64,000 bases of DNA, taken from positions 71,465 to 135,464 of the forward strand of contig CAKTUI010000001.1 of assembly GCA_934621385.1 (NCBI GenBank). Reading direction: 5' to 3'. The position numbers and the translations under genes were made by a program. Source of the stretch: an uncultured Kiritimatiellota bacterium. GTDB taxonomy: Bacteria > Verrucomicrobiota > Kiritimatiellia > RFP12 > UBA1067. Positions 32,792 through 40,926 of the stretch are shown here, one piece after another. Numbering within the stretch: the first letter of the stretch is position 1; each line of letters begins with the position of its first letter. The notes beneath the pieces are model-generated. The model ran no database searches and was not told the DNA's origin. It saw only the letters and a program-made list of their open reading frames with translations.

Positions 32792-34215
32792 TTCAAAAGC
32801 TCCTCAAAATGTCCAACTTGATTGCTATCAAAGCGAATATCAACGCCACCGGACGAAGAAGGTATCATGGTTATCTTGTCCGCCTTGTACTTTCCTACGG
32901 GATCCTGAAGTGTGTAGAGTCGGAATTCCCCCGTGCTGAGACAGACGAAAAGCCGATAGATGAAATACCGTCCGCGTTCGCTTTCGGCAACGCGCCATTC
33001 GTTTGGTGTTAAATGGAAAGTGTTAAAACAAATCGGTTTAAAACTGGTTGTCGCCTTGACCTCAATGTATCTTTTTTGTTCTGTATGGCTTTCGATGGAT
33101 GCAATGTCGAATCCCATGGCAAGCGAAGTTGGAATTCGCTTAACGAGGTGGACGAGATCCTCACGCCCTTCGGCCTTCAGCCGCATGCACTCATGCCCAT
33201 AGACAAGGGCTTCCCCTTGTTCGCCAATCTCGCCTGCCGTTGGATGTAATGTCCTTGATGGCGGAATGTGAGAATGACCCGATACTGATAGGGAACTTGT
33301 GCCGTTAGTAGGTTCAGGGGCAGAAGGTGTTGCCAGTGCCGCGAGAGAAAGAGCGTTGTCCAATTCACGATTTGCGAAAGCTTCCCAGTTTGATTGTTGT
33401 GCGGCAACATCGGATGCTTGGATATTCCTTTTCTTGTAGAGCGAATCGTATGCTGTGAACCATTCATCTGCAGCGAGAAACTTGGAGATGGTTGCCGTTG
33501 CCGCTGAATTAATGTAGAAGTCCTTGCCATTGTAAGATTTTAGGAGGCCTGCAATTTGCATATAGTCAAGAATGTCTCCGGCATATCTGATGGTATCGCC
33601 ATGTTCATCATAACGTCTGTTGTTGCGGCGGTTTTCTGTAATTCGGATCAGCGTCTTTAGAGTGTCCTCGTGGTCGCGTGTGACGCGAAGGTCGTTGAAG
33701 ATGCAATGACAAACTTCGCTTTTGGACAGGCAGAACGAGTTGCCGCCAGTTCTATTGCCAGCACGGAGAATCCTCAGAATGGTTTTGGCGGGATGAAATC
33801 GAATGCCTGCGCGGATGAGTTCAGCGGCATAGTCGGGGCGCAGGTGCCCGCCGGGGTACTGAAATGAGTAGAGAAACTTTCTGAAGGCTTCAGGAAGATT
33901 TCGCTTCTCAACGAGTTCAGTGCACCTTCGTCCTGGAGACTCAATGGTTCCATTATGTTGGACAAACGAAAAGAGAGCCGAGATTTCGGTGCGCCAGTTT
34001 GCTATTGTCTTCTTTGTTTTTGTTGCATTTCCAGGGTATGAGTGAAGACCTTCGTCCAATCGCCGGTTGAAAAGATCTCGTTCGCATGAACCGATTTGTG
34101 CAACTGAATCTGCAAAGTGCAGGATGACACCCTCAAGATCATCCTTGAAGCGTGGTCGTACATGGTGAAGGGAAAAGTTGAATTCTCGTGGCGTTTCGTA
34201 GAGGCTGTTCATCAC
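32779..34215 (-). CDS. Probable type II restriction endonuclease with DUF3883-type domain
   Basis: 478 residues. The C-terminal third (from ~325) is a DUF3883/NOV_C-like module: GEIGEQGEALV, then GFDIASIE (Asp370) and YIEVKAT (Glu385, Lys387), the D...ExK pattern of PD-(D/E)xK nucleases, then FHLTPNEWRVAESERGRYFIYRLF. The N-terminal part is helical with a likely winged-helix or recognition region and no family that I can name. It sits between two cytosine methyltransferase genes and overlaps both (4 and 13 bp), so a restriction nuclease role is the simplest reading. The specificity is not known. Confidence 0.75.
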   Translation of the reverse strand: MMNSLYETPREFNFSLHHVRPRFKDDLEGVILHFADSVAQIGSCERDLFNRRLDEGLHSYPGNATKTKKTIANWRTEISALFSFVQHNGTIESPGRRCTELVEKRNLPEAFRKFLYSFQYPGGHLRPDYAAELIRAGIRFHPAKTILRILRAGNRTGGNSFCLSKSEVCHCIFNDLRVTRDHEDTLKTLIRITENRRNNRRYDEHGDTIRYAGDILDYMQIAGLLKSYNGKDFYINSAATATISKFLAADEWFTAYDSLYKKRNIQASDVAAQQSNWEAFANRELDNALSLAALATPSAPEPTNGTSSLSVSGHSHIPPSRTLHPTAGEIGEQGEALVYGHECMRLKAEGREDLVHLVKRIPTSLAMGFDIASIESHTEQKRYIEVKATTSFKPICFNTFHLTPNEWRVAESERGRYFIYRLFVCLSTGEFRLYTLQDPVGKYKADKITMIPSSSGGVDIRFDSNQVGHFEELLKWHD

Positions 34216-35288
34216 GGTTTTAGTGTTTTGAGGAGTTGCGAGGCAATGGCTTGCGCCATCAGCGGAGGAACAGCGTTCCCGACTTGTCGGAATTGCTGGG
34301 TTTTATTTCCAAGGAAAACAAAGTTGTCCGGGAATGATTGTAGTCGAGCACACTCACGAACAGTTGGGACGCGATTGTAGAGATAGTGGAAGTGGTGGCG
34401 ATGCCCCGTGTCAATTGTTGGTGCAGGTCTATCGGCGGCGAAGCGTGTCCATGCTACATGAAAGTGGCGGCTTTTCTGCAAACGCATTGGGAGATCTTTG
34501 TAGTTTCCACCGTCTGGGACAAGTGAAATAATTTCCTTCACGCGGTTCGAGTGGTGTGCGGCTATATGATTTTGAATCTTTGTGACATCTCTTCTCATTT
34601 CGCTTTGGTATGCATTCGTTGGTTTTGTGGCGTAATCCATGTACAGGGTGCCGACGGAATCTATAAGAGGTGGCAAGTCAGACAATGCCATCTTGCATGA
34701 GACTTTTTCTTGTGTTGGAAGCGGAAATGTGAAGCCTCGGTTGAGATCGTTCCGAAGCCCTACGAAAACGATGCGTCGTCTATGTTGAGGTACGCCGTAA
34801 TCATCAGCTGCGAGAATTTTGAATGTGATGTTGTATCCGAGTTTCTGGAACTCACTAATGATACTATCCTTAATCTTGCCGCCGAATAATGAGATGAGTC
34901 CTGGTACATTTTCAACCACGAATGCCTTTGGACGAATTTCTTGGACAAGTCGAATGTAGGATTGATAGAGGCGATTCCTTGGATCTTCAAACTTGCGTGG
35001 TCCAGACAGCGACATGCCTTGGCATGGCGGGCCACCAATGATGATGTCGATATTTTGATTTCCTATGAGTGGTTTGATATCCTTCTCATAGCCAATCTGT
35101 GTGATGTCCCCACAGATGCTTTTTGCGTCCGTGTGGTTCAGTTCGAAGGTTTCAAGTGCTTTGGCGTCGAAATCAATGCCCAGCAAGATTCGGCAACCAG
35201 CGCGTTCAAATCCACACGAAAGACCTCCTGCACCACAGAATAAGTCAATGACAGTCGGCTTTTCCTTTTTATTTCCTTTTTCATTCAT
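34212..35288 (-). CDS. DNA (cytosine-5) methyltransferase, first of pair
   Basis: 358 residues. Motif I VIDLFCGAGGLSCGF, IV GGPPCQGMS (catalytic Cys), VI ENVPG, VIII QHRRRIVFVG, target-recognition region ~200-300 and X RQVGNAVPP. Base composition is clearly richer in A and T than the flanking genes, which suggests acquisition. It is the first gene of the three-gene locus; the stop overlaps the nuclease start by 4 bp. Probable start ATG 35288 gives a Lys/Glu-rich lead before motif I. Confidence 0.93.
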   Translation of the reverse strand: MNEKGNKKEKPTVIDLFCGAGGLSCGFERAGCRILLGIDFDAKALETFELNHTDAKSICGDITQIGYEKDIKPLIGNQNIDIIIGGPPCQGMSLSGPRKFEDPRNRLYQSYIRLVQEIRPKAFVVENVPGLISLFGGKIKDSIISEFQKLGYNITFKILAADDYGVPQHRRRIVFVGLRNDLNRGFTFPLPTQEKVSCKMALSDLPPLIDSVGTLYMDYATKPTNAYQSEMRRDVTKIQNHIAAHHSNRVKEIISLVPDGGNYKDLPMRLQKSRHFHVAWTRFAADRPAPTIDTGHRHHFHYLYNRVPTVRECARLQSFPDNFVFLGNKTQQFRQVGNAVPPLMAQAIASQLLKTLKP

Positions 35289-36003
35289 ACGGCAGATTCA
35301 TTGCAGATGCGCTTCATCTTGCCGCAGACTTTCGTGTCTATGCATAAAAAGGAGCGCACATTCTTCCCATGCACTCGTGTAAAGCCCGACCAAAGGCCCG
35401 AATAGAATACATGAAGAAGAAGTGCGCCCACACAGGCGCACCTCTGCTCACATGCCGTTCTATTCTCAAATATTGGTCGTATTTTACACGAACGACTTGT
35501 TAGCATGATGCTACATTGTTGCTTGGCAAGGTGGATTTCTCCCACCAAGTCCAGTCTTGCTTGACGGAACCCGTCCCGCAAAACGCCGATATTATAGCAT
35601 ACAAAGTCAATCACCGACTGCATTGGCAAAGTGAGTCGCATCGACTGTTAGATTGGCGGGATGGTGCCAGTTTCTAAAAAATGTTGGATTTGAAGCAAGA
35701 AACAGATTAGATTCTGTTTAGAATATGCGGTGTTTGGTGTCGCGCTCAATGGCGGTGGTTCGAGTTGCAAAGGGCGCGACAGTGCCCGAAACTTCGCAGG
35801 CAAACTGCCGCGATTGGAAGGAGTGGGGTGTAGAAGATCGGAAATAATCCACGCGGAGAAGACGGCCTGAAGGCACGGCGCGGCGTTTGGAATCTGCCGC
35901 GCTTGCCGAGGAGGAGATTCGACTATTGGGAAAGGCGAGAGGCGGCTTGCCCAAAGGAGGGTGCGGCTATCGGGACGAAGGAACTTTTTTTCGCGTAAGA
36001 AGG
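35289..36003. other. Non-coding stretch upstream of the restriction-modification locus
   Basis: About 700 bp. A GTGCGCC-N6-GGCGCAC hairpin at 35422-35441 is followed on the minus strand by TTCTTCTTC and could be a leader structure or weak terminator. Short ORFs on the minus strand (35285-35641 and 35648-36076) lack protein-like composition. Otherwise nothing I can name; the 3' part runs into the phased array. Confidence 0.45.
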
Positions 36004-36249
36004 CGGGCGGATTGCCCGAAGGGACCGGGATGACAAGCCGAAAGGGAAGGGCGCTGATGCGCATCAGGAAGGGCAAGCACTAAGGAGGTTTGCTCAAAGG
36101 ACTAAGGTGGTTTAGCCAAAGCACCTTAGTCCTTTCTTCAAACCACTAAGGTGCTTTCCCGAAGTGTTCGGCAATGCAACCCTTTCTTGCGGGCATCTCA
36201 GCCCTTTTATTTCAAGGAAAATGCCCTTTTCCTTCGGCAGAAATGGACT
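36004..36249. repeat. Phased 22-nt dyad array, copy 2
   Basis: Four-base spacers at exact 22-nt steps: cggg 36004 and 36026, aggg 36048 and 36070; gctc 36092, agcc 36114, cttc 36136; cccg 36158, ccct 36180, 36202 and 36224. Central 18-nt units are CAAGCACTAAGGAGGTTT, AAAGGACTAAGGTGGTTT, AAAGCACCTTAGTCCTTT and AAACCACTAAGGTGCTTT. The two innermost are reverse complements at 17/18. The dyad centre is 36115.5. Compared with copy 1 the frame is the same but the core sequence is CTAAGG rather than CATGGT. Confidence 0.9.
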
Positions 36250-36357
36250 TTCTCTTGGTGGCGGGCGAACTTTGTGTTGGAAACGAGGGAATGGCGGCGA
36301 AGTGATTGCGCTGATGTGTGAGGGGGAGACGCGGCAGTCGCGAAACGGGCTTATATT

Positions 36358-36366
36358 TGGTATAAT
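36358..36366 (+). promoter_or_regulatory. Extended -10 promoter of the pseudopilin-like gene
   Basis: TGG-TATAAT; predicted +1 near 36373, 16 bases before the ATG at 36389. No Shine-Dalgarno site apparent. Confidence 0.68.
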
Positions 36367-36388
36367 ATCCGCGAGCAAGGACAAGTTG

Positions 36389-37093
36389 ATGGTCGACTAC
36401 ACGTCATTGAGAAAGAAATTTCCGGCGAAAGACCCGGAAGCCCAGGCCCGCCGTGCGAAAACGCAGGCGGCCGTCAAGCGCATTGCCCGTGAATTTGACC
36501 GAAAGCGCGCCGAACTGAATCTGAGCGAAACCTCAATGAAGCGTCCTTTGGTCTATTATCTCTTCATTATCGTCATCTTGCTTGTCCTGGGCGGGTCGCT
36601 TCTCAGCGTTGCGACGGGCAAGGTCAGCTGGGGCAAGAAGAAAATCTCAAAGGCGGCCATTCAGTCCCGCCAGTCCATTGACGCCCTCGCCGTCGCCTGT
36701 GGCCGATACAAGTTTCATGTGGGACATTATCCGACGACGGAGGAGGGGCTTGCAGAACTATCTCGTATTCCGGCGACTCCGGCCGAAACCAGAGAGTTGG
36801 CGGCAAAGGGCTGGTTCGGTCCCTACATCAAGAAGGTCGTGCCGGATCCGTGGGGCAATGACTACGTTTACGAGGCGCGTGAAGAGGGTGGACACCCGGT
36901 CCTCTATTCCAAGGGTCCCGATGGACGGGCGGGGACGACGGATGATGTCCTCCCTGAACAGAGCCTTTTTGACGAGCCGTTCCGCGACACGACCTGGACA
37001 AACCACTGGGTGCCCTATCAGTTGCGCGGCATCGTTGTTGCACCGAACGAGGCCGAGAAGCGGAAGATTGAAGAGGAAGTCAGGAAGTTCTGA
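36389..37093 (+). CDS. Membrane protein with a GspG-like (type II secretion pseudopilin) C-terminal domain
   Basis: 234 residues. The C-terminal ~140 residues match the major pseudopilin fold: ACGRYKFHVGHYPTTEEGLAEL, then GPYIKKVVPDPWGNDYVY, YSKGPDGRAGTTDD. A true GspG starts with a short leader and a prepilin peptidase site followed by a Phe/Glu hydrophobic helix. Here instead are ~60 charged residues (KKFPAKDPEAQARRAKTQAA) before one transmembrane helix (PLVYYLFIIVILLVLGGSLL). It is thus an anchored, non-processed GspG-like protein. The UDP-sugar pyrophosphorylase gene follows after 61 bp. Confidence 0.8.
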   Translation: MVDYTSLRKKFPAKDPEAQARRAKTQAAVKRIAREFDRKRAELNLSETSMKRPLVYYLFIIVILLVLGGSLLSVATGKVSWGKKKISKAAIQSRQSIDALAVACGRYKFHVGHYPTTEEGLAELSRIPATPAETRELAAKGWFGPYIKKVVPDPWGNDYVYEAREEGGHPVLYSKGPDGRAGTTDDVLPEQSLFDEPFRDTTWTNHWVPYQLRGIVVAPNEAEKRKIEEEVRKF

Positions 37094-37154
37094 CCACGCG
37101 AGATGTGGATGAGCCTCAAAACTATTTGAATCTATAAGGAAAGGCACGGAAGAG

Positions 37155-38501
37155 ATGAATTACGCAGAAGCTGAGAAGATGCTGAAGAACTGCGGGCAGG
37201 CGCATGTGCTCGCCTACTGGAAGAAGCTGGGCAAAAAGGAGCGCGAGGCCCTTCTGGCGCAGATTGCGACCATTGATGCGGAGAGTCTTGAGCGTTGCCG
37301 CGCCGCCCTGGAGAAGGGGGCTGAAGTCCCCGACAGTTCGAAGGGTGTCGCGCCGAAGGTCGCCGAACTGAAGGGGAGCGCGCTGAGGCGTGCGATTGCC
37401 GCAGGCGAGAAGGAGCTGCGGGCCGGGCGCGTGGCGGCCTTGCTGGTAGCCGGCGGGCAGGGTAGCCGACTGGGCTTTGACGGGCCGAAGGGGTGCTATC
37501 CCATTGGGCCGATTACGGGTGAGCCGCTCTTCTATTTCCATGCGCGTAAGATTCTGGCCCGTTCCATTCGCTACGGCGCGGCGATTCCGTTCTACGTGAT
37601 GACGTCCGAGATGAACAATGCGGCCACGGTTCAGTGCTTTGAGGAGAACGACTATTTCGGGCTGAATCCGGATGACGTGTTCTTCTTTACGCAGGGAATG
37701 TGGCCGGGCATGACGAAGGATGGCAAGATTATTCTCGATGCGCCGGGTCACATCTTCATGAGTCCGGATGGACACGGCGGTCTTCTTGCCGCGCTCAAGC
37801 GTTCGGGAGCCTTGGCGGACATGAAGAAGCGCGGCATTAAGTCAGTTTTCTTCTTCCAGGTGGACAATCCGCTTGTTGAGATTGCTGATCCGGCGTTCGT
37901 TGGACATCATGTCCTTGAGAAGTCCGAGTATTCGCTGAAGTTGTGCGCCAAGCGCGATCCCTACGAGAAGGTCGGTATGCCGATGCGCTTTGGCAAGACC
38001 TTCCGCATGGTCGAGTACACGGAAATGACGGATGAGCAGTGCAACCGCCGCGCCAAGAACGGAAAGCTCTACTTCCTCTATGGCTCGCCGGCCATTCATG
38101 TCTTCGATCGGGCGTTCCTTGAGCGGGAGGCTTCCAAGGCCATGCCGCTTCACCTTGCCTTCAAGAAGATTCCGATGGTTGGTGAAGATGGGCGCATCGT
38201 GAAGCCGTCGGAACCGAACGGCTATAAGTTCGAGAAGTTCATTTTCGACATTCTGCCCAATGCCCGTCGTGCGGCATTTGTTGCGTTTGACCAGAAGGAC
38301 GAGTTCTCTCCCGTGAAGAACGCCGAGGGGGGCGACAGTCCGGCGACGTGCAAGGCCGACCTGCAGGCGAAGTGGTCCAAGTGGCTCCAGGCGGCTGGTG
38401 TGACGGTTCAGGAGGGCGTGCCGGTTGAGATTGATCCCGTCTACGCGCTCGATGCCGCCGACATTGCCTCCATCGGGCTTCACCTGAGTGCTGGGGAATG
38501 A
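37155..38501 (+). CDS. UDPGP-type UDP-sugar pyrophosphorylase
   Basis: 448 residues, eukaryote-like UDPGP family (UDP-GlcNAc/UDP-glucose pyrophosphorylase). The nucleotidyltransferase signature LLVAGGQGSRLGFDGPKGCYPIG lies near residue 95, with MTSEMNN, FSPDGHGG-like MSPDGHGGLL, and the Asp in FFQVDNPLV. It would make UDP-GlcNAc or UDP-Glc from the sugar-1-phosphate and UTP. The unusual eukaryotic type is known in PVC bacteria. AAGGAAAGGC precedes the ATG. The next gene, mreB, has its own promoter. Confidence 0.87.
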   Translation: MNYAEAEKMLKNCGQAHVLAYWKKLGKKEREALLAQIATIDAESLERCRAALEKGAEVPDSSKGVAPKVAELKGSALRRAIAAGEKELRAGRVAALLVAGGQGSRLGFDGPKGCYPIGPITGEPLFYFHARKILARSIRYGAAIPFYVMTSEMNNAATVQCFEENDYFGLNPDDVFFFTQGMWPGMTKDGKIILDAPGHIFMSPDGHGGLLAALKRSGALADMKKRGIKSVFFFQVDNPLVEIADPAFVGHHVLEKSEYSLKLCAKRDPYEKVGMPMRFGKTFRMVEYTEMTDEQCNRRAKNGKLYFLYGSPAIHVFDRAFLEREASKAMPLHLAFKKIPMVGEDGRIVKPSEPNGYKFEKFIFDILPNARRAAFVAFDQKDEFSPVKNAEGGDSPATCKADLQAKWSKWLQAAGVTVQEGVPVEIDPVYALDAADIASIGLHLSAGE

Positions 38502-38520
38502 AAATACGTCATCATCCCCA

Positions 38521-38549
38521 TTGACCGCCGGCGGGAATTAGTATAAAAT
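38521..38549 (+). promoter_or_regulatory. Promoter of the mre cell-shape operon
   Basis: -35 TTGACC (38521-38526), 17-bp spacer, -10 TAAAAT (38544-38549). Predicted +1 near 38556, a leader of 28 nt before the mreB ATG. Confidence 0.62.
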
Positions 38550-38583
38550 ATGCACAAACGTCGGAAACTGAAAGAGAACGTCA

Positions 38584-39621
38584 ATGTTCGGTAAACTCAA
38601 GTCGCTTTTTTCTACAGACATCGGTATCGACCTCGGCACCGCGAACTCGCTCGTCTATGTGAAGGATCACGGAATCGTGTTGCGCGAGCCGTCCGTCGTC
38701 GCCATTCAGGCCGGCTCGAAGCGTGTCCTGGCCGTGGGGGAAGAGGCGAAGCGGATGCTCGGTCGTACGCCGGGGAATATTGTCGCCATTCGGCCGATGA
38801 AATCGGGTGTTATTGCAGATTTTGACATTACCGAGGCGATGATTGCGCATTTCATCCGGAAGGTTTGCCCGCCGCGATTTTATTCGAAATATGCAAAGCC
38901 CCGTATGGTCATCGCCGTGCCGAGCGGCATCACCGAGGTTGAGAAGCGGGCCGTTGAGGATGCCGCGCATGCCGCTGGCGCGGGGGACGTCTTTCTGATT
39001 GAGGAGCCGATGGCGGCGGCGATTGGCGTTGGTCTGCCGGTTTCCGAACCGGCCGGTTCGATGATTGTCGACATTGGCGGTGGCACGTGCGAGGTTGCGA
39101 TTATCTCGCTTGCAGGAATTGTGCACAGTTATTCCGCCCGACAGGCGGGCGGTGATGCGATGGATGACTGCATCGCCAGTCATGTGAAGCGGGTTTATAA
39201 CCTCCTAATCGGTGAGCGCATGTCCGAAATGATTAAAATCGAGATTGGAAGTGCCTATCCGACGGGAGAGGAAAAGACTCTTGAAATCAAGGGTCGGGAC
39301 ATTGTAACGGGGTTGCCGAAGACTTTGACGATAACCTCCGAGGAAATACGGGACGCCCTGAAGGAGCCGGTGTCGCAGATTGTGGATGCGGTCAGATCCA
39401 CTCTTGACAAGTGCGAGCCGGAACTTGCGGCGGATCTGGTGGACAGGGGCCTTGTGCTGTCGGGCGGAAGTTCGCAGCTGAGGGGTCTGGACAAACTTCT
39501 TGCGGCACAGACGGGGCTGCCTGTGACGGTTGCGGACGATCCGCTTTCCGCCGTCGCAGAGGGCACGGGTGTTGTGATGAATGAACTTGATTTCCTTGCG
39601 AAGAACAGGAAGGCGTCATAA
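38584..39621 (+). CDS. mreB: Rod-shape protein MreB
   Basis: 345 residues, normal length. Actin-like motifs: phosphate 1 DIGIDLGTANSLVYV, connect 1 EEPMAAAIGVG, phosphate 2 IVDIGGGTCEVAI, adenosine motif VLSGGSSQLRGLD. An N-terminal MFGKLKSLFSTD forms the membrane-binding amphipathic helix. It polymerises under the inner membrane and guides the elongasome. First gene of mreB-mreC-mreD-PBP2-rodA-rng. Confidence 0.97.
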   Translation: MFGKLKSLFSTDIGIDLGTANSLVYVKDHGIVLREPSVVAIQAGSKRVLAVGEEAKRMLGRTPGNIVAIRPMKSGVIADFDITEAMIAHFIRKVCPPRFYSKYAKPRMVIAVPSGITEVEKRAVEDAAHAAGAGDVFLIEEPMAAAIGVGLPVSEPAGSMIVDIGGGTCEVAIISLAGIVHSYSARQAGGDAMDDCIASHVKRVYNLLIGERMSEMIKIEIGSAYPTGEEKTLEIKGRDIVTGLPKTLTITSEEIRDALKEPVSQIVDAVRSTLDKCEPELAADLVDRGLVLSGGSSQLRGLDKLLAAQTGLPVTVADDPLSAVAEGTGVVMNELDFLAKNRKAS

Positions 39622-39683
39622 CAGGTCTTCGGCTTGCCCTTCGTGCGCGGCGATAAAGACTGTGCGGGAAAGCGTAAGCCAAG

Positions 39684-40481
39684 GTGAAAGCAAGGACAAC
39701 CGGAACATACGCACTGATTGCGGTGGCAGCGATTGCCACTGTTGCGGTTGTTTTGTTCCGTTCGCTTTCGGTGGAAGCAGTTTACCCGATTGAACGGGCG
39801 AAGCTCATTCTCGGGCGAACGGCCTGGCCGTGGGTGACGGGGCTTTTTACGGGTGCCCGGGCCAAGGTGGAGAATGTGAGCCTGCGGCGTGAGGTGGCGT
39901 CGCTTGGCCTTGTGCGTCAGGACATGGAACGGTTGGAGGCCGAGAATGCTCGCTTGCGGCGGGCACTTGGTTATGCCTCCAGAAATCCCGGGGAGTGGCT
40001 TTCTGCCTCCGTTCTTTCCTCGGGCGGCGGTGCGGCAGGTTTCGGCAAGACGCTGCGCACGGACAAGGGATCGTTGGATGGTGTCATGAAGGATGCCGTA
40101 GTCGTCGTCCCGGACGGGTTGGTCGGTATCGTGACCTCGGTGACACCGCATACATCAGAGATTCGACTGATTACGGATGTCAATGTGAAAGTCGCTTGTG
40201 AGGTCGAGGTGGGGGAACGGCCGCGACCGCGAGGCATTCTCATGGGGGGAACGGACGAGTCGCTTGTCCTGCGTCACATCACGGACGCGAATTCTCTTAT
40301 TCCCCGCGCACGTGTCCTGACCTCTGGCTTGGGTGGGGTCTATCCGAAGGGACTTGAGGTCGGTGTTTGGCTTGGGCTTGAAGGCAATGAGGCAGACGGC
40401 GCGCTTGTCCGAGAAGGGGCCGTTCAGCCGTCCGTTGATTTCGAGGCATTGGAGGACGTATTCATTCGCCGTGAAAAATGA
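39684..40481 (+). CDS. mreC: Rod-shape protein MreC
   Basis: 265 residues. One N-terminal transmembrane helix (YALIAVAAIATVAVVLF), a coiled coil at about 65-100 (LRREVASLGLVRQDMERLEAEN), then the two beta domains with the typical GLVGIVTSVTPHTSEIRLITD. It links MreB to periplasmic PBP2. The GTG at 39684 is chosen because the coding pattern begins there and no ATG lies nearby. Its stop lies 11 bp inside the mreD start. Confidence 0.92.
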   Translation: MKARTTGTYALIAVAAIATVAVVLFRSLSVEAVYPIERAKLILGRTAWPWVTGLFTGARAKVENVSLRREVASLGLVRQDMERLEAENARLRRALGYASRNPGEWLSASVLSSGGGAAGFGKTLRTDKGSLDGVMKDAVVVVPDGLVGIVTSVTPHTSEIRLITDVNVKVACEVEVGERPRPRGILMGGTDESLVLRHITDANSLIPRARVLTSGLGGVYPKGLEVGVWLGLEGNEADGALVREGAVQPSVDFEALEDVFIRREK

Positions 40482-40926
40482 TGTCGTCCAGTTTACGCTC
40501 TGCGTTCTCGTGCTTGTCCTTGGCGGCGCGTTGGAGGAATTGTTGCCGAAATTTCTTGGGGTTGGCTTTCCTATCCTCCTTTCATCCGTCATTTTTCTCT
40601 CGGCGCGGCGGACGATTCCGTTTCTTGTTCTCTTTGCCATCGCAGCAGGAGCGGTTGAGGACTCCCTTTCTGGGTTGCCGATGGTGACGAGTGCGAGTTT
40701 CTTCCTGATGGTGGGGGCCTTGTCTCGCGTGGCGAGCGTCCCTCAAGGTGCGCTGATTCTCGCCTATCCCTTTTATCAGCCATGGCTGGGCCTTTGGAAC
40801 CCCGGGCTGTCGGGCGGAGTCTTTGGCCGCATTCTCGTGGCCTTGCCCATGGGTGTCTGTACGGCCGTTCTGGTGGCTGGTCTGCTCCGTTGGGTGGAAA
40901 GAAAGGCGGCTGTCAATGAAGCGTGA
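40471..40926 (+). CDS. mreD: Rod-shape protein MreD
   Basis: 151 residues from a GTG at 40471 (VKNDVVQFTLCV), overlapping mreC by 11 bp. About five hydrophobic helices, with AIAAGAVEDSLSGLPMVTSA typical of the MreD family. Position between mreC and PBP2 supports the call. Part of the inner-membrane elongasome. Confidence 0.87.
   Translation: MKNDVVQFTLCVLVLVLGGALEELLPKFLGVGFPILLSSVIFLSARRTIPFLVLFAIAAGAVEDSLSGLPMVTSASFFLMVGALSRVASVPQGALILAYPFYQPWLGLWNPGLSGGVFGRILVALPMGVCTAVLVAGLLRWVERKAAVNEA

Noticed and set aside
35285..35641. 118-codon minus-strand frame upstream of the first methyltransferase, considered as a Vsr-like repair nuclease
   Set aside because: A short GFTRVHGKN stretch looked suggestive, but the catalytic Vsr motifs are missing and the composition is not protein-like.
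35648..36076. 142-codon minus-strand frame
   Set aside because: Pro/Arg/Ser-rich, overlaps the phased array, no recognisable feature.
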